From positions 1 through 45,239 of the forward strand of contig NZ_BAFY01000251.1 in the NCBI RefSeq assembly GCF_000308555.1: a DNA stretch of 45,239 nucleotides, written 5' to 3'. The stretch comes from Nocardia cyriacigeorgica NBRC 100375. Its GTDB lineage: Bacteria > Actinomycetota > Actinomycetes > Mycobacteriales > Mycobacteriaceae. This document shows positions 24,707 through 34,925 of this stretch, piece after piece. Both the position numbers and the translations under genes were made by a program. Position 1 is the first letter of the stretch, and each line of letters begins with the position of its first letter. A model generated the notes under the pieces. It saw only the letters and a list, made by a program, of their open reading frames with translations, was not told where the DNA came from and ran no database searches.

Positions 24707-24975
24707 GAGGCCAGCAGCTCGGCCGGATCGACACCCAGCCTGTCGAGCATTTCCGACATGGACATCGACGTGTAGTCGGCTGCGCGCATATCGCGCAGCC
24801 GCAACGCGTCCAGCAGGTCGGCATGCTCATGCAGCCGCTCGTAATCGGCCATCGAGATGATCACCGCGACTTCGCTACCGCTGTCGGTGATGATCGCTTC
24901 CTCCCCGGTCGCGGCCACGCCGCGCACGATCGCACCCAGCTGCATCCGGAGATCACGCAAGCTGTGTGTACTCAT
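24703..24975 (-). CDS. Phd/YefM-type antitoxin (90 aa)
   Basis: STHSLRDLRMQLGAIVRGV and EEAIITDSGSEVAVIISMADYERL are typical of Phd/YefM N-terminal DNA-binding domains; the acidic C-terminus would wrap the toxin. TAATAT followed by seven bases and the ATG at 24975 suggests a leaderless promoter. In-frame ATGs at 24984 and 24993 are alternatives. Expected to autoregulate together with the toxin. Confidence 0.85.
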   Translation of the reverse strand: MSTHSLRDLRMQLGAIVRGVAATGEEAIITDSGSEVAVIISMADYERLHEHADLLDALRLRDMRAADYTSMSMSEMLDRLGVDPAELLAS

Positions 24976-25028
24976 GTTTAACATATTACCCATTCGGAGC
25001 TGACAACGTACCGGATGGGCGATTGCTC

Positions 25029-25325
25029 TCAGTGGTCGTCGTAATGCCCGTCGTGCGGCGCGTGCCGGTGGCCGTCGTGGATGTAGTCGACGTGGTCGCC
25101 GTGCGGAACGGCGACGTGGCCGCAGCCCTCGCCGTGGACGTGGTCGTGCGGAGAGCATTCGGTGTGGGCAGCGGGCTCACATTCGTCGTAGTGGCCCTCG
25201 TGCTCGCGGTGCAGGTGTCCGTCGTGGACGTAGTCGACGTGATCGCCGTGCGGGACGGAGACGTGGCCGCACTCGGGGCCGTGCTTGTGCTCGTGTTCGG
25301 TGTGCTGAGCGTGTGCTGTCGTCAT
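25029..25325 (-). CDS. His-rich metal-binding protein with internal duplication (98 aa)
   Basis: About a quarter of the residues are His, with several Cys. Two copies of a 31-residue unit (CGHVSVPHGDHVDYVHDGHL... and CGHVAVPHGDHVDYIHDGHR...) are joined by a Cys/His linker. No signal peptide, so probably a cytoplasmic metal buffer or chaperone for zinc or nickel. An operator-like dyad lies upstream. The two DNA repeats are also recognisable at nucleotide level. Confidence 0.8.
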   Translation of the reverse strand: MTTAHAQHTEHEHKHGPECGHVSVPHGDHVDYVHDGHLHREHEGHYDECEPAAHTECSPHDHVHGEGCGHVAVPHGDHVDYIHDGHRHAPHDGHYDDH

Positions 25326-25366
25326 CAGAATCCTTCTTCCCGTAGCGGTCAGGTGGAACCGAAGAG

Positions 25367-25399
25367 CACTTCACACATTATCAAGTGCGCATGAATGCG
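25367..25399. promoter_or_regulatory. Two adjacent dyads upstream of the His-rich gene
   Basis: A 21-base dyad with arms CACTT/AAGTG (25367-25387) lies next to CGCAT-GA-ATGCG (25388-25399), 42-74 bases before the ATG. This would suit an ArsR- or Fur/Zur-type metal sensor; it does not closely match a Zur box I remember. Confidence 0.4.
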
Positions 25400-25497
25400 T
25401 GGTAGCGATGTAATCGCCACGCCGTGCGACCGGCGCGGAGTCGCCGAGATCGACCAGCGTCGAATGCGGGGGGCGGGGCCGGGTCGGCGAGTGCGCC

Positions 25498-26223
25498 CTA
25501 GAGCACCTGGTCGAGGAACCGCCGCAATCGCGGCGTCTCCGCATTGTCGAACAGCGCGTCCGGGCTGCCCGCCTCGACCACCTGACCGGCGTCCATGAAC
25601 ACCACACTGTCGGAGACGCTGCGTGCGAAGCCCATTTCATGGGTGACCACGATCATCGACATACCGCCGGCGGCCAGGTCCGACATCAGCGCCAGCACAC
25701 CCTTCACCAATTCCGGGTCGAGAGCGGAGGTCGCCTCGTCGAAGAACATGATCTCCGGCTTCATCGCCAGCGCTCGGGCGATCGCCACCCGCTGCTGCTG
25801 ACCGCCGGAGAGGTTGGCCGGGCGGGAATCGGCCTTGCCTGCCAGTCCGACGACCTCCAGCTGCTCGAGCGCCAGCGCCCGCGCCTGCTCCTTGGACAGT
25901 CCGCGCAGCTTGCGCGGGCCCAGCGCCACGTTGTCGGCGACGGTCTTGTGCGGGAACAGGTTGAAATGCTGGAACACCATGCCGATGCGCTGGCGCAGCT
26001 TGTCCGGGTCCTCGGTGAGCACCGATTTCCCGTCGAGCAGAATGTCGCCGGCGTCTGGTTCGTGCAGGCGGTTGAGCACCCGCAACAGCGTGGACTTCCC
26101 CGAACCCGACGGCCCAATGACGGTGGTGGTCTTACCCGCGTCGACGTGGATGTCGACCCCGCGCAGGATCTCGTTGTTCCCGAGCTTGAGCCGCAGGCCG
26201 GTACCGGTGAGTGAGGCGCTCAT
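25498..26223 (-). CDS. Polar amino-acid ABC transporter ATP-binding protein (241 aa)
   Basis: GlnQ-type ATPase. Walker A GPSGSGKST (37-45), Q-loop FQHFNLFPHKT, signature LSGGQQQR, Walker B IMFFDEATSALDPE and switch His in VVTHEMGFAR. It follows the fused binding-protein/permease gene with no gap (TAG then ATG), so the two form one importer. The 110 bases after it contain no gene. Confidence 0.92.
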   Translation of the reverse strand: MSASLTGTGLRLKLGNNEILRGVDIHVDAGKTTTVIGPSGSGKSTLLRVLNRLHEPDAGDILLDGKSVLTEDPDKLRQRIGMVFQHFNLFPHKTVADNVALGPRKLRGLSKEQARALALEQLEVVGLAGKADSRPANLSGGQQQRVAIARALAMKPEIMFFDEATSALDPELVKGVLALMSDLAAGGMSMIVVTHEMGFARSVSDSVVFMDAGQVVEAGSPDALFDNAETPRLRRFLDQVL

Positions 26224-28014
26224 CTACCCACGCCCTTCCGTGATCGCGGCCTGATCGACCGGGTCGATGGGTTGATCGGGTCGGCCGGTGCGCATGCGCC
26301 GGTCGATGTAGTTCACCAGGTGGGTGAGCGGGATGGTCAGCAGCAGGTACACCAGACCGGCCGCGACCAGCGGAGACAGGTTGCCGGTCTGAGCGTTGAG
26401 GTCGCGGCCGACGGCGAACAGCTCCCGCTGGGCAGCGAGCAGGCCGAGGAAATAGATCAGCGACGAATCCTTGATCAGCGCGATGAACTGATTCATCAGC
26501 GCGGGCAGCACCCGGCGCACGCCCTGCGGGATCACCACCAGCGTCATCGCCTGCCGGTAACCGAATCCGATGGCCCTGGCCGCCTCGAGATGGCCGGGCT
26601 CCACCGACTGGATGCCGGACCGGAAGATCTCGCCGATATAGGCCGAGGCCAGCAGCGCCAACGCCACCGCACCCAGCCAGTACGGGTTGTTGCCGGTCAG
26701 GTCGCGCACCACCGGACCGACACCGAGGCCGATCAGCAGGATGATCACCACGGCGGGCAGACCACGGAAGATGTCGGTGTAGATCCGGGCAGGCCAGCGC
26801 AACCAGCGGCTGCGCGAGATTCCCGCCACCGCCAACAGCATGCCGATCGCGGTGCCGAGCACACCGGACACCACCGCGAGAATCAACGTATTCGGCAGGC
26901 CGGTCTTGAACAGGTCCGGGAAGGCCTGCCGGTACAGCGACCAATCGAAGAAGGTGTCGCGCAATTGTTCCAGCGTCGACTTCGGTTGGGTCTGAGTCTG
27001 TTCGGCCGGCGCGCGCTCGGCGGCGATGGCGGCGAAATCCGGAAGTTCCGGCACGGGAGCGGCTTTCGAACCCGGTTTCCAGCCCGGCGGCAATTCGCGC
27101 GGCACCCATTTGCTGTAGAGCTCGGCGTAGGTGCCGTCGGCGATCACCGCATCCAGACCGCTGTTGAGCGCATCGACGAGCGGCTGCTTGTTCTTGCCGA
27201 CCGCCCAGGCCGCGAAATTCTCCAGAGAGAAGGAGTTTTCGGCGATCTTGGTGCCGTCACCGGGTGAGATCGCGCCCTCGGCCTGCGCCGACGGCGCCAC
27301 CCAGGCATCGACCTGGCCGGACTTCAGATTGGAATAGGCGGTGTTGTAATCCGGGAACTTCACCGGATCCAAACCCAAGGTGTTGACGACGTATTCGTCC
27401 TGCACCGTGCCCTGCACCACCGCGACCCGGCTGCTCGGACCGAGATCGTCGAAACTGCCGATCGGGCTGCTATCGGCGACGACGAGCGAGAAGTAGCCGA
27501 AGTCGTAGCCGTTGGTGAAGTCCACCATCCGCCTGCGCTCTTCGGTGGTGGTGATGTTGGAGGAGCCGACGTCGAAACGTCCGCCGGCCACCTGCGCGAG
27601 CAGGCCCGCGAATTCGGTGCCGGAGAACTCGATCTGCAAATCCAGCTTCGCGGCGACCGCGCGCAGCAGCTCATTGTCGAAACCGGTGAACGCGCCCGCG
27701 GAGTTCACGCAGATGCTCGGCGGGGCGTCGGACAGGGTGCCGACACTCAGCTTGCCCGGGGTGATCAGCCCGAGCTTGGTGATGTCGATGGACTCCAGTG
27801 GCACCGTGGTCGGCGTGGTGTAGCGGTCCTCGCCCGCTTTCGCCGGCGACGCCAGGTTCTTCGGCGCGGCCGCCGCCGCCTCGACCCCGGGTGGGGCGCA
27901 CAGATCGCGGGCCGACGAGCCGTCACCGGAACCGCAGGCCGTCGCCAGGCCGACGACGGCGAGCAATATCACGGCGATCAACACACGAGACCGCACAGCG
28001 AGCAGACCAGCCAT
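26224..28014 (-). CDS. Fused ABC substrate-binding lipoprotein and permease, polar amino-acid type (596 aa)
   Basis: One polypeptide carries a lipoprotein signal (LATAC, Cys27), a GlnH-like type-3 binding domain (about 60-300; GKLSVGTLSDAPPSICVN, FTGFDNELLRAVAAKL), a Pro/Gln linker, and a GlnP-like permease domain (about 360-575) with AARAIGFGYRQAMTLVVIPQG as the EAA loop. The fusion tethers the receptor to its channel, as in some Gram-positive glutamine importers. Glutamine, glutamate or another polar amino acid is likely. The 189 bases before it hold no gene. Confidence 0.9.
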   Translation of the reverse strand: MAGLLAVRSRVLIAVILLAVVGLATACGSGDGSSARDLCAPPGVEAAAAAPKNLASPAKAGEDRYTTPTTVPLESIDITKLGLITPGKLSVGTLSDAPPSICVNSAGAFTGFDNELLRAVAAKLDLQIEFSGTEFAGLLAQVAGGRFDVGSSNITTTEERRRMVDFTNGYDFGYFSLVVADSSPIGSFDDLGPSSRVAVVQGTVQDEYVVNTLGLDPVKFPDYNTAYSNLKSGQVDAWVAPSAQAEGAISPGDGTKIAENSFSLENFAAWAVGKNKQPLVDALNSGLDAVIADGTYAELYSKWVPRELPPGWKPGSKAAPVPELPDFAAIAAERAPAEQTQTQPKSTLEQLRDTFFDWSLYRQAFPDLFKTGLPNTLILAVVSGVLGTAIGMLLAVAGISRSRWLRWPARIYTDIFRGLPAVVIILLIGLGVGPVVRDLTGNNPYWLGAVALALLASAYIGEIFRSGIQSVEPGHLEAARAIGFGYRQAMTLVVIPQGVRRVLPALMNQFIALIKDSSLIYFLGLLAAQRELFAVGRDLNAQTGNLSPLVAAGLVYLLLTIPLTHLVNYIDRRMRTGRPDQPIDPVDQAAITEGRG

Positions 28015-28203
28015 GGGAGAACACCCTAGCCGTCCAGCTCAGGCTAACCGGCGGCTACCGGTTCGCGCCGCGCCCGCGAGAGGTAGTTGACCACTGGACC
28101 GGCGCGCTCCGCACGATTCGACCACCGTGCGAGAAATCGCCGGCGCAACCGCCGGACAACGCACTGCTAACCGAAGGCCGACGGTCCTGTGCCACCCGAC
28201 GGA

Positions 28204-28998
28204 TCAAGCGATGCCGCTGACCGGCTCCGGATTGATCTCATCGCGCCAGGTGATCGCCTCGACCACCCGGCTCAGGTCGTAATCGGGCCCGCTGACGCCG
28301 ACGGTGAACAGGGTCGCCCCCGCCGCCAGGAACGACGGCGCCAGGTTTCGGCCGGGCCAGCTCACCGAGCGCTCGATCCGCGCCGGGTCGGTGCCCGCGG
28401 CGGCGCAATGCTCGCCGAGGATGCCGCTCTTGCGGGTGAAGACCTCGAGATCGCCGAAGCTGTGCCAGATGTCGGCGTGCTGCGCCACCAGGCGCAGGGT
28501 CTTGCGTTCACCGCCACCGCCGATGAGCATCGGGATATCGCGCACCGGCTGCGGATTCAGCTTCTTCATCCGTGCGTCGATCCGCGCCAGCGACGATTTC
28601 AGCAGGTCCAGCCGGGTGCCGGCGGTGCCGAACTCGTAGCCGTACTCGGCGTAATCCCGCTCGAACCAGCCGCCGCCGATCCCGAGGATCAGCCTGCCGC
28701 CGCTGATGTGGTCGACGGTGCGCGCCATATCGGCGAGCAGATCCGGGTTCCGGTAACCACCGCCGGTGACCAGTGCGCCGATCTCGACCCGCTCGGTCTG
28801 CTCGGCGAACGCGCCCAGCATCGTCCAGCATTCGAAATGCGCGCCGTCGGGGTCGCCGGTGAGCGGGTAGAAGTGGTCCCAGTTGAAGACGATGTCAACG
28901 CCGGCGTCCTCGGCCCGCCGCACCGCGTCCCGGATCAGCCCGTATTCGGACGCGTGTTGCGGCTGCAACTGGACTCCCACACGAACCGGTCGACTCAT
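28204..28998 (-). CDS. LLM-class (F420-dependent-type) oxidoreductase (264 aa)
   Basis: Luciferase-like TIM barrel. N-terminal VGVQLQPQHASEY, FNWDHFYPLTGDPDG, GALVTGGGYRNPDLLADMARTVDHISGGRLILGIGGGW and IPMLIGGGGERK are typical of F420-dependent members. Substrate unknown. ATG at 28998. Divergent from the SugC-like ATPase across 238 bases. Confidence 0.88.
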   Translation of the reverse strand: MSRPVRVGVQLQPQHASEYGLIRDAVRRAEDAGVDIVFNWDHFYPLTGDPDGAHFECWTMLGAFAEQTERVEIGALVTGGGYRNPDLLADMARTVDHISGGRLILGIGGGWFERDYAEYGYEFGTAGTRLDLLKSSLARIDARMKKLNPQPVRDIPMLIGGGGERKTLRLVAQHADIWHSFGDLEVFTRKSGILGEHCAAAGTDPARIERSVSWPGRNLAPSFLAAGATLFTVGVSGPDYDLSRVVEAITWRDEINPEPVSGIA

Positions 28999-29167
28999 CG
29001 CGTTGACTCCTCGTCCCTCGGGGCGCTTGCCCGACCGAGGCTACCGCCGTGCGCGGCGCGCGGCTCGATGAACCGCCCGCCTTCTCCGATCCCGCGGCCG
29101 CCGGGTGTCGGCGCCCGCGGCAGGACGGCCCGCGGCGACCGCCGGTGCGGGACGGGCGCACCGCACG

Positions 29168-29173
29168 TAAGAT
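29168..29173 (+). promoter_or_regulatory. Possible -10 element for the SugC-like gene
   Basis: TAAGAT, 64 bases before the GTG, is the best -10 in this GC-rich gap. No convincing -35 is seen. Confidence 0.3.
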
Positions 29174-29236
29174 CCGCCGGAACCCTCTACTCGGATCGTC
29201 CGGCACGTTCCTGCCGGTGAAGGGAAGTGATCTGCC

Positions 29237-30334
<1,098 letters not shown>

Positions 30335-30347
30335 CGGACGCGCGCCC

Positions 30348-30665
30348 TCACCCGGGCGCTGTGAAGATCGCGACCAGGAACCCGCACACCCAGGTTCCCG
30401 CGAACAGCGGGGCGCCGATCAAAGGCGCCCAGCCGATCGGGCGTCTGCCGCGGACGGCATCGAGGATCGTCACGGCGACAGTGCCGATGGTGAGAACGAT
30501 GCCGACGGCCGCGATCGCATAGGCGGCCGTCAGATCGTGCGGACGTGCGGAGTCGCGGCCGGTCAGCTCGTACCACTCCAGCAATTGGATTGTCACCCAG
30601 CCGGTTCCGGCCGTGATCAGGGTCGCGAGGATCGCGCGCGCGAGATCCGGGATTCGCCATCGCAC
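30348..30665 (-). CDS. Small membrane protein, three helices (105 aa)
   Basis: Hydrophobic segments at about 11-29, 46-68 and 80-101, with short basic loops and DAVRGRRPIGWAP between the second and third. No known family motif. Starts at a GTG; it lies antisense to and between the ATPase gene and menC. Function unknown. Confidence 0.55.
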   Translation of the reverse strand: MRWRIPDLARAILATLITAGTGWVTIQLLEWYELTGRDSARPHDLTAAYAIAAVGIVLTIGTVAVTILDAVRGRRPIGWAPLIGAPLFAGTWVCGFLVAIFTAPG

Positions 30666-30777
30666 AGTTCGAGTGTGCGGGCGGTGCGGCGACGGGGCAA
30701 TCCCGTGGATGTACCGGCTTCACTGGGTCACGGCCGAGCATCGGTCGGTGCCGCGGTGGTGACCGTACCGGGCCGAC

Positions 30778-30790
30778 TACCCTGCTGACG
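30778..30790 (+). promoter_or_regulatory. Leaderless -10 element for menC
   Basis: TACCCT followed by seven bases and then the ATG of menC, the spacing of a leaderless actinobacterial transcript. There is no Shine-Dalgarno, which supports this. Confidence 0.4.
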
Positions 30791-31762
30791 ATGAGCGAGG
30801 TCGAAGCCGTCGGCGTGTACGCGGTGCCCATGCGCGCCCGGTTCCGTGGCATCACCGTGCGCGAGGGGATGCTGGTGCGCGGGCCGCTCGGCTGGGGTGA
30901 GTTCTGCGCGTTCCCCGAATACGACGACCGGGAGGCCGCGCAGTGGCTGGCCACCGCCGTCGAACAGGTGACCGTGGGCTGGCCGGCGCCGGTGCGCGCG
31001 CGAATTCCGGTGAACTGCACGGTGCCGGCGGTCGGGCCGGAGCGGGCGCACGCCATCGTCGCGGGGTCGGGGTGCCGCACGGCCAAGGTGAAGGTGGCCG
31101 ACCATCCCGACTCGCTGGCCGAGGATTTGGCGCGGGTGGAGACCGTGCGGGATGCGCTCGGCCCCGGCGGCGCGGTGCGGGTGGATGCCAACGCGGTGTG
31201 GGATGTGGAGACCGCGGTCCGGAGCATCACCGAACTCGACCGAGCTGCGGGCGGTGTGGAGTACGTCGAGCAGCCGTGCCGCACCATCGAGGAGCTGGCG
31301 GCCGTGCGGCGGCGCGTCGAGGTGCGGATCGCGGCGGACGAGTCGATTCGCCGCGCCGAGGATCCGATGAAGGTGGCCGTCGCCGGCGCCGCCGACATCG
31401 CGGTCCTGAAGTGCACGCCGCTGGGTGGTGTGCGGCGGGCGCTCGAGGTCGCCGAGGCCGCTGGACTGCCGTGCGTGGTGTCCTCGGCGCTGGAAACCAG
31501 CGTCGGGCTGTCGGCCCAACTCGCCCTTGCCGGAGCGCTCCCGGAACTCGACTTCGCTTGCGGGCTTGGCACAGTCGCGCTGTTCGAGGGCGACCTGGTG
31601 GCCGAACCAATGCTTCCGGTGAACGGGCATCTGCCCGTCCCGCGCACACCCCCGGTGCCCGATCCGGACCTGCTGGAACGCTATCGGCATCCCGATCCGG
31701 ACCGGACGGCGTGGTGGTACGAACGGTTCGACCGCGTCCACGATGTGCTCGGACGGCCCTGA
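30791..31762 (+). CDS. menC: o-Succinylbenzoate synthase (323 aa)
   Basis: Enolase-superfamily enzyme that dehydrates SHCHC to o-succinylbenzoate in menaquinone synthesis. Lys in TAKVKVAD, Asp in VRVDANAVW, Glu in VEYVEQP, Asp-Glu in IAADESI and Lys in AVLKCTPLGG give the expected catalytic and Mg-binding set. Size matches mycobacterial MenC. No other men genes are in view. The 129 bases after it hold no gene I can support. Confidence 0.9.
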   Translation: MSEVEAVGVYAVPMRARFRGITVREGMLVRGPLGWGEFCAFPEYDDREAAQWLATAVEQVTVGWPAPVRARIPVNCTVPAVGPERAHAIVAGSGCRTAKVKVADHPDSLAEDLARVETVRDALGPGGAVRVDANAVWDVETAVRSITELDRAAGGVEYVEQPCRTIEELAAVRRRVEVRIAADESIRRAEDPMKVAVAGAADIAVLKCTPLGGVRRALEVAEAAGLPCVVSSALETSVGLSAQLALAGALPELDFACGLGTVALFEGDLVAEPMLPVNGHLPVPRTPPVPDPDLLERYRHPDPDRTAWWYERFDRVHDVLGRP

Positions 31763-31891
31763 TCACGCCTGCACCCGGCGCGCGGCGCCCGATCAGGGCC
31801 CGTAGCGACATTCCCGGTGCGGGCAGGGTGACCGGCGGCGGGTGCGTGGTGCGGACTTGCCGGCCCGGCGCGCTCGGGGTCTCGTCCGGCG

Positions 31892-32404
31892 TCAGCCGAG
31901 CCGCACACCGCAACCGATCATGGTTCCGCGCAGCAGCAATGCGGCTTCGGGGCCGATCACGCCGTCGACCAATTCGATGTAGCGGCCGCAGAATTCCGGG
32001 CCGTGCGGTGCGTGCTCGCCCGGACGCGGTTCGAGATGGTGGGTCAGCTCGTGCAGCACCACCAATTCCCGCAGCGCCCAAGAGGTTGCGCCGGTGTGCA
32101 GCGGGACGGCGAGCACCGCACCGTCGGCTTCGTAATGCGCCGCGGTAGTGCCCGCGCGCGAACGTACCCGCACGGGCGAGCGCGCCCGGTCCCACTGCCC
32201 CACAACCCAGTTCAACGCCAGCACCCGGTCGCAATAGGCCTGCACCGATTCGACCGAGGCGAACCGCCGCTCCACCGGCAACGTGATCTGCGACCCGAAC
32301 ACCTGCACGGTGCGATGACCGAACTCATCGGCCCGATCGAACGCGCCCCGGACCAGCTGCTCGGCGTCATACACCTTCGCCCGCTGACTGTCTCGCACCG
32401 CCAT
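31892..32404 (-). CDS. TIGR04338-like putative metallohydrolase (170 aa)
   Basis: Small zinc-protease-like protein: ALRELVVLHELTHHLEP contains the HExxH-type motif (HELTH) and a second His (HHL), with HGPEFCGRYIELVDGVIG downstream. The N-terminus MAVRDSQRAKVYDAE is typical of the family. ATG at 32404. Paired with the DUF2786 gene upstream on the same strand, an arrangement I recall as common in actinobacteria. Substrate unknown. Confidence 0.75.
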   Translation of the reverse strand: MAVRDSQRAKVYDAEQLVRGAFDRADEFGHRTVQVFGSQITLPVERRFASVESVQAYCDRVLALNWVVGQWDRARSPVRVRSRAGTTAAHYEADGAVLAVPLHTGATSWALRELVVLHELTHHLEPRPGEHAPHGPEFCGRYIELVDGVIGPEAALLLRGTMIGCGVRLG

Positions 32405-32615
32405 CACATCACCACGAGCGCAGGCGCCGCCCCTCCGACTCGCCGGCTCATCCACACCGACCCGTCGCGAGCGTCACATGAGCGAGGCATCGGCCGGGAA
32501 CACCACACGCTGGTGTAGCTCTCGCGCCGGCACAACCGATAGTGCACGGTGACGTGGCGCTCGCCTGATCGGCAGGCTTGGCGGGCGGACGACCGGGCGC
32601 GGAGGCGGGCCATGT

Positions 32616-33464
32616 TCAGTCCGCGCGGCGGGCGGTGAGACGGCCGCGCGGGGCGGGGAGTTCGGGCGAGGTGCCGAGGCGGGCGGCGCGGCCGGCACGG
32701 TCGCCCGCGGTACGCGCGGCCGGCGCATACCCCGTCGACGCCTGGGGCCCGGGCCAGGTCCCGCGCGCTTCGGAGGTGCGGGTGTAGAAGTCGACCAGCT
32801 CGACCTCCTTGTTGCGCAGGGCCAGCGCGGTTCCGGTGGACGCGGCGCTCGGCTCGGCTCGTGCCTCGGTCTCCACTTCGGACTTGACCTCCGCCAGCCG
32901 TTTGCCGATGCGCGCCGCGAACGCCATCTGGAAGTTCAGCCGGGCCGTCACCGCGGCGACCGGTGCCTGCACCCGGCGACGCACCCGGCGGCCGCCGCGC
33001 ACCTCGACGACGATCTTCTCCACCATCGCCGACCGGTAGGCGCCGGACTTGATGTACTGGTCGGAGGCGCGCACCATCTGCACCAGCAGGCTGGTGTAGA
33101 GCGCTTCACAGGTGTCGATATCGGAGTCGAAGCCGTAGGCGTACACCTGGGTCGAGGTTCGGGCCACATCGCAACGCACATCGTTTGCCGAGGCGATCGC
33201 CACGAACAGCTGCACGTAGGTGCGCAGCCCTTTGCGGCCCGGCTCGCCGATCGGGATGATCCGCTGGATCGGGGTCGGCCTGCGCTCGCGGCCGGCCACA
33301 TGGGCGCGCGCCACGGCCAGGTCGATCGAGGAGCGGGTGGCCAGCCGCTGCGCGGCGGCGAGGAAGGCTTCGGCCTCGTGTTCGTTGTCGGTCGACTCGG
33401 CCTTGCGCAGCAGCCCGCCGATGCGGGTCAGCATCTTGTCGGGGGCGGGATCTGCGACAGTCAT
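32616..33464 (-). CDS. DUF2786-domain protein (282 aa)
   Basis: N-terminal DUF2786 segment (MLTRIGGLLRKAESTDNEHEAEAFLAAAQRLATR), then a domain with YVQLFVAIASANDVRC and LYTSLLVQMVRASDQY, and a basic, disordered C-terminus. The function of the family is not established; phage and actinobacterial members exist. ATG at 33464. The 211 bases between it and the metallohydrolase hold nothing I can name. Confidence 0.75.
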   Translation of the reverse strand: MTVADPAPDKMLTRIGGLLRKAESTDNEHEAEAFLAAAQRLATRSSIDLAVARAHVAGRERRPTPIQRIIPIGEPGRKGLRTYVQLFVAIASANDVRCDVARTSTQVYAYGFDSDIDTCEALYTSLLVQMVRASDQYIKSGAYRSAMVEKIVVEVRGGRRVRRRVQAPVAAVTARLNFQMAFAARIGKRLAEVKSEVETEARAEPSAASTGTALALRNKEVELVDFYTRTSEARGTWPGPQASTGYAPAARTAGDRAGRAARLGTSPELPAPRGRLTARRAD

Positions 33465-33584
33465 CGCGAACCAGCCTAGGCATACCGACCGACATGCCCG
33501 GGCGCGTCGGGTGATCAACATGTATGTTGCGTTGTGCACCGCCGGGTGTGCTGCCGCTCACGTCTCGACCTTGGAGTATCCGCG

Positions 33585-34880
33585 ATGGCTTTGAAGAAGG
33601 TGTCCCTACGTGCCGCTCTGGTGTCCCGTGCCGCGCTCACGGTGGCCTCGGCGGCGGTGCTGACCACGGCCTTCGCCACCGCCTGCACCAGCGACAGCGG
33701 CGGCAACCCGACCAGTGAGAATCTCACCGGACGTGGGCCCATCACCTACGTCGAGGGCAAGGACACCACCGAGACGGGTGTCGTCAAGCAGCTCATCGAC
33801 CGGTGGAACGCGGCCCACCCGGACGAGCAGGTCACCTACAAAGAGCAGTCCAACGACGCCTCCCAGCAGTACGACGACCTGGTCGAGCACATGCGCTCGA
33901 AGTCCTCGGACTACGACGTGTTCGCCATGGACGTGCCGTGGACCGCCGAGTTCGCCGCCAAGGGCTGGATCCAGCCACTGAAGGACTCCTTCGCCATCGA
34001 CACCTCGGCCCTGCTGCCGCCGACGGTCGCCAGCGCCACCTACAACAACACCCTCTACGCCGCCCCGCGCAACACCAACGGCGGCCTGCTGTTCTACCGC
34101 ACCGACCTGGTGCCGAACCCGCCCAAGACCTGGGACGAGATGCTCGGCATGTGCAATATCGCGCGGGCGAACAACATCGGCTGCTACGCGGGCCAGCTCA
34201 AGAACTACGAGGGCCTGACCGTGAACACCGCCGAGGTGATCAACGCCTACGGCGGCACCTTCGTCGGCTCCGACGGCAAGACCCCCACCGTGGACAGCCC
34301 GCAGGCCCGCGCCGGCCTCGGCAAGCTGGTCGAGGCCTACGACCGGGGCGACATCCCGCCGGAGGCGGTCACCTTCACCGAGACCGAGAGCGGCGCCGCA
34401 TTCACCCAGGGCAAGCTGATGTTCCTGCGTTCGTGGCCGTCCACCTTCGGTGACGCCGGCTCGGAATCCTCGGTGGTGCGCGACAAGTTCGCCGTCGCCC
34501 CGCTGCCCGGCGAGAGCGGAATCGGCGCCTCGACCCTCGGCGGCTACAACGCCGCGATCAGCGCGTTCTCCAAGAACAAGGCCACCGCGCTCGACTTCCT
34601 GCGCTTCCTGATCAGCGAAGACGCCCAGCACATCGTCGCCTCCGGCGCGCTGCCCTCGGTGCGTGAATCGATGTACGACGACCCGGCCCTGATCGCCAAG
34701 ATGCCGTACCTGCCCGCCCTCAAGGATTCGATCTCCAACGCCGTGCCGCGCCCGGTGACGCCGTTCTACCCGGCGGTGTCGAAGGCCATCCGCGACAATG
34801 CCTTCGCCGCCCTGAAGGGCGAGAAGTCGGTGGACGATGCGATCATCGGCATGCAGAAGGGCATCGAGGCGGCCGGTTAG
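33585..34880 (+). CDS. LpqY-like sugar-binding lipoprotein (431 aa)
   Basis: Type-I extracellular solute-binding protein. The lipobox is FATAC after a hydrophobic signal; the mature part begins with a Ser/Gly/Asn linker, then ITYVEGKDTTETGVVKQLIDRWNAAHPDEQVTY, FAMDVPWTAEFAAKGWI and GGYNAAISAFSKNK. It resembles LpqY, the trehalose receptor of mycobacteria. ATG at 33585 after TTGGAG. First gene of a three-gene importer operon. Confidence 0.88.
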   Translation: MALKKVSLRAALVSRAALTVASAAVLTTAFATACTSDSGGNPTSENLTGRGPITYVEGKDTTETGVVKQLIDRWNAAHPDEQVTYKEQSNDASQQYDDLVEHMRSKSSDYDVFAMDVPWTAEFAAKGWIQPLKDSFAIDTSALLPPTVASATYNNTLYAAPRNTNGGLLFYRTDLVPNPPKTWDEMLGMCNIARANNIGCYAGQLKNYEGLTVNTAEVINAYGGTFVGSDGKTPTVDSPQARAGLGKLVEAYDRGDIPPEAVTFTETESGAAFTQGKLMFLRSWPSTFGDAGSESSVVRDKFAVAPLPGESGIGASTLGGYNAAISAFSKNKATALDFLRFLISEDAQHIVASGALPSVRESMYDDPALIAKMPYLPALKDSISNAVPRPVTPFYPAVSKAIRDNAFAALKGEKSVDDAIIGMQKGIEAAG

Positions 34881-34925
34881 CGGGAAGTTCGGACGGACCC
34901 GACCTGCCGGATGAGGAGAGAACGG

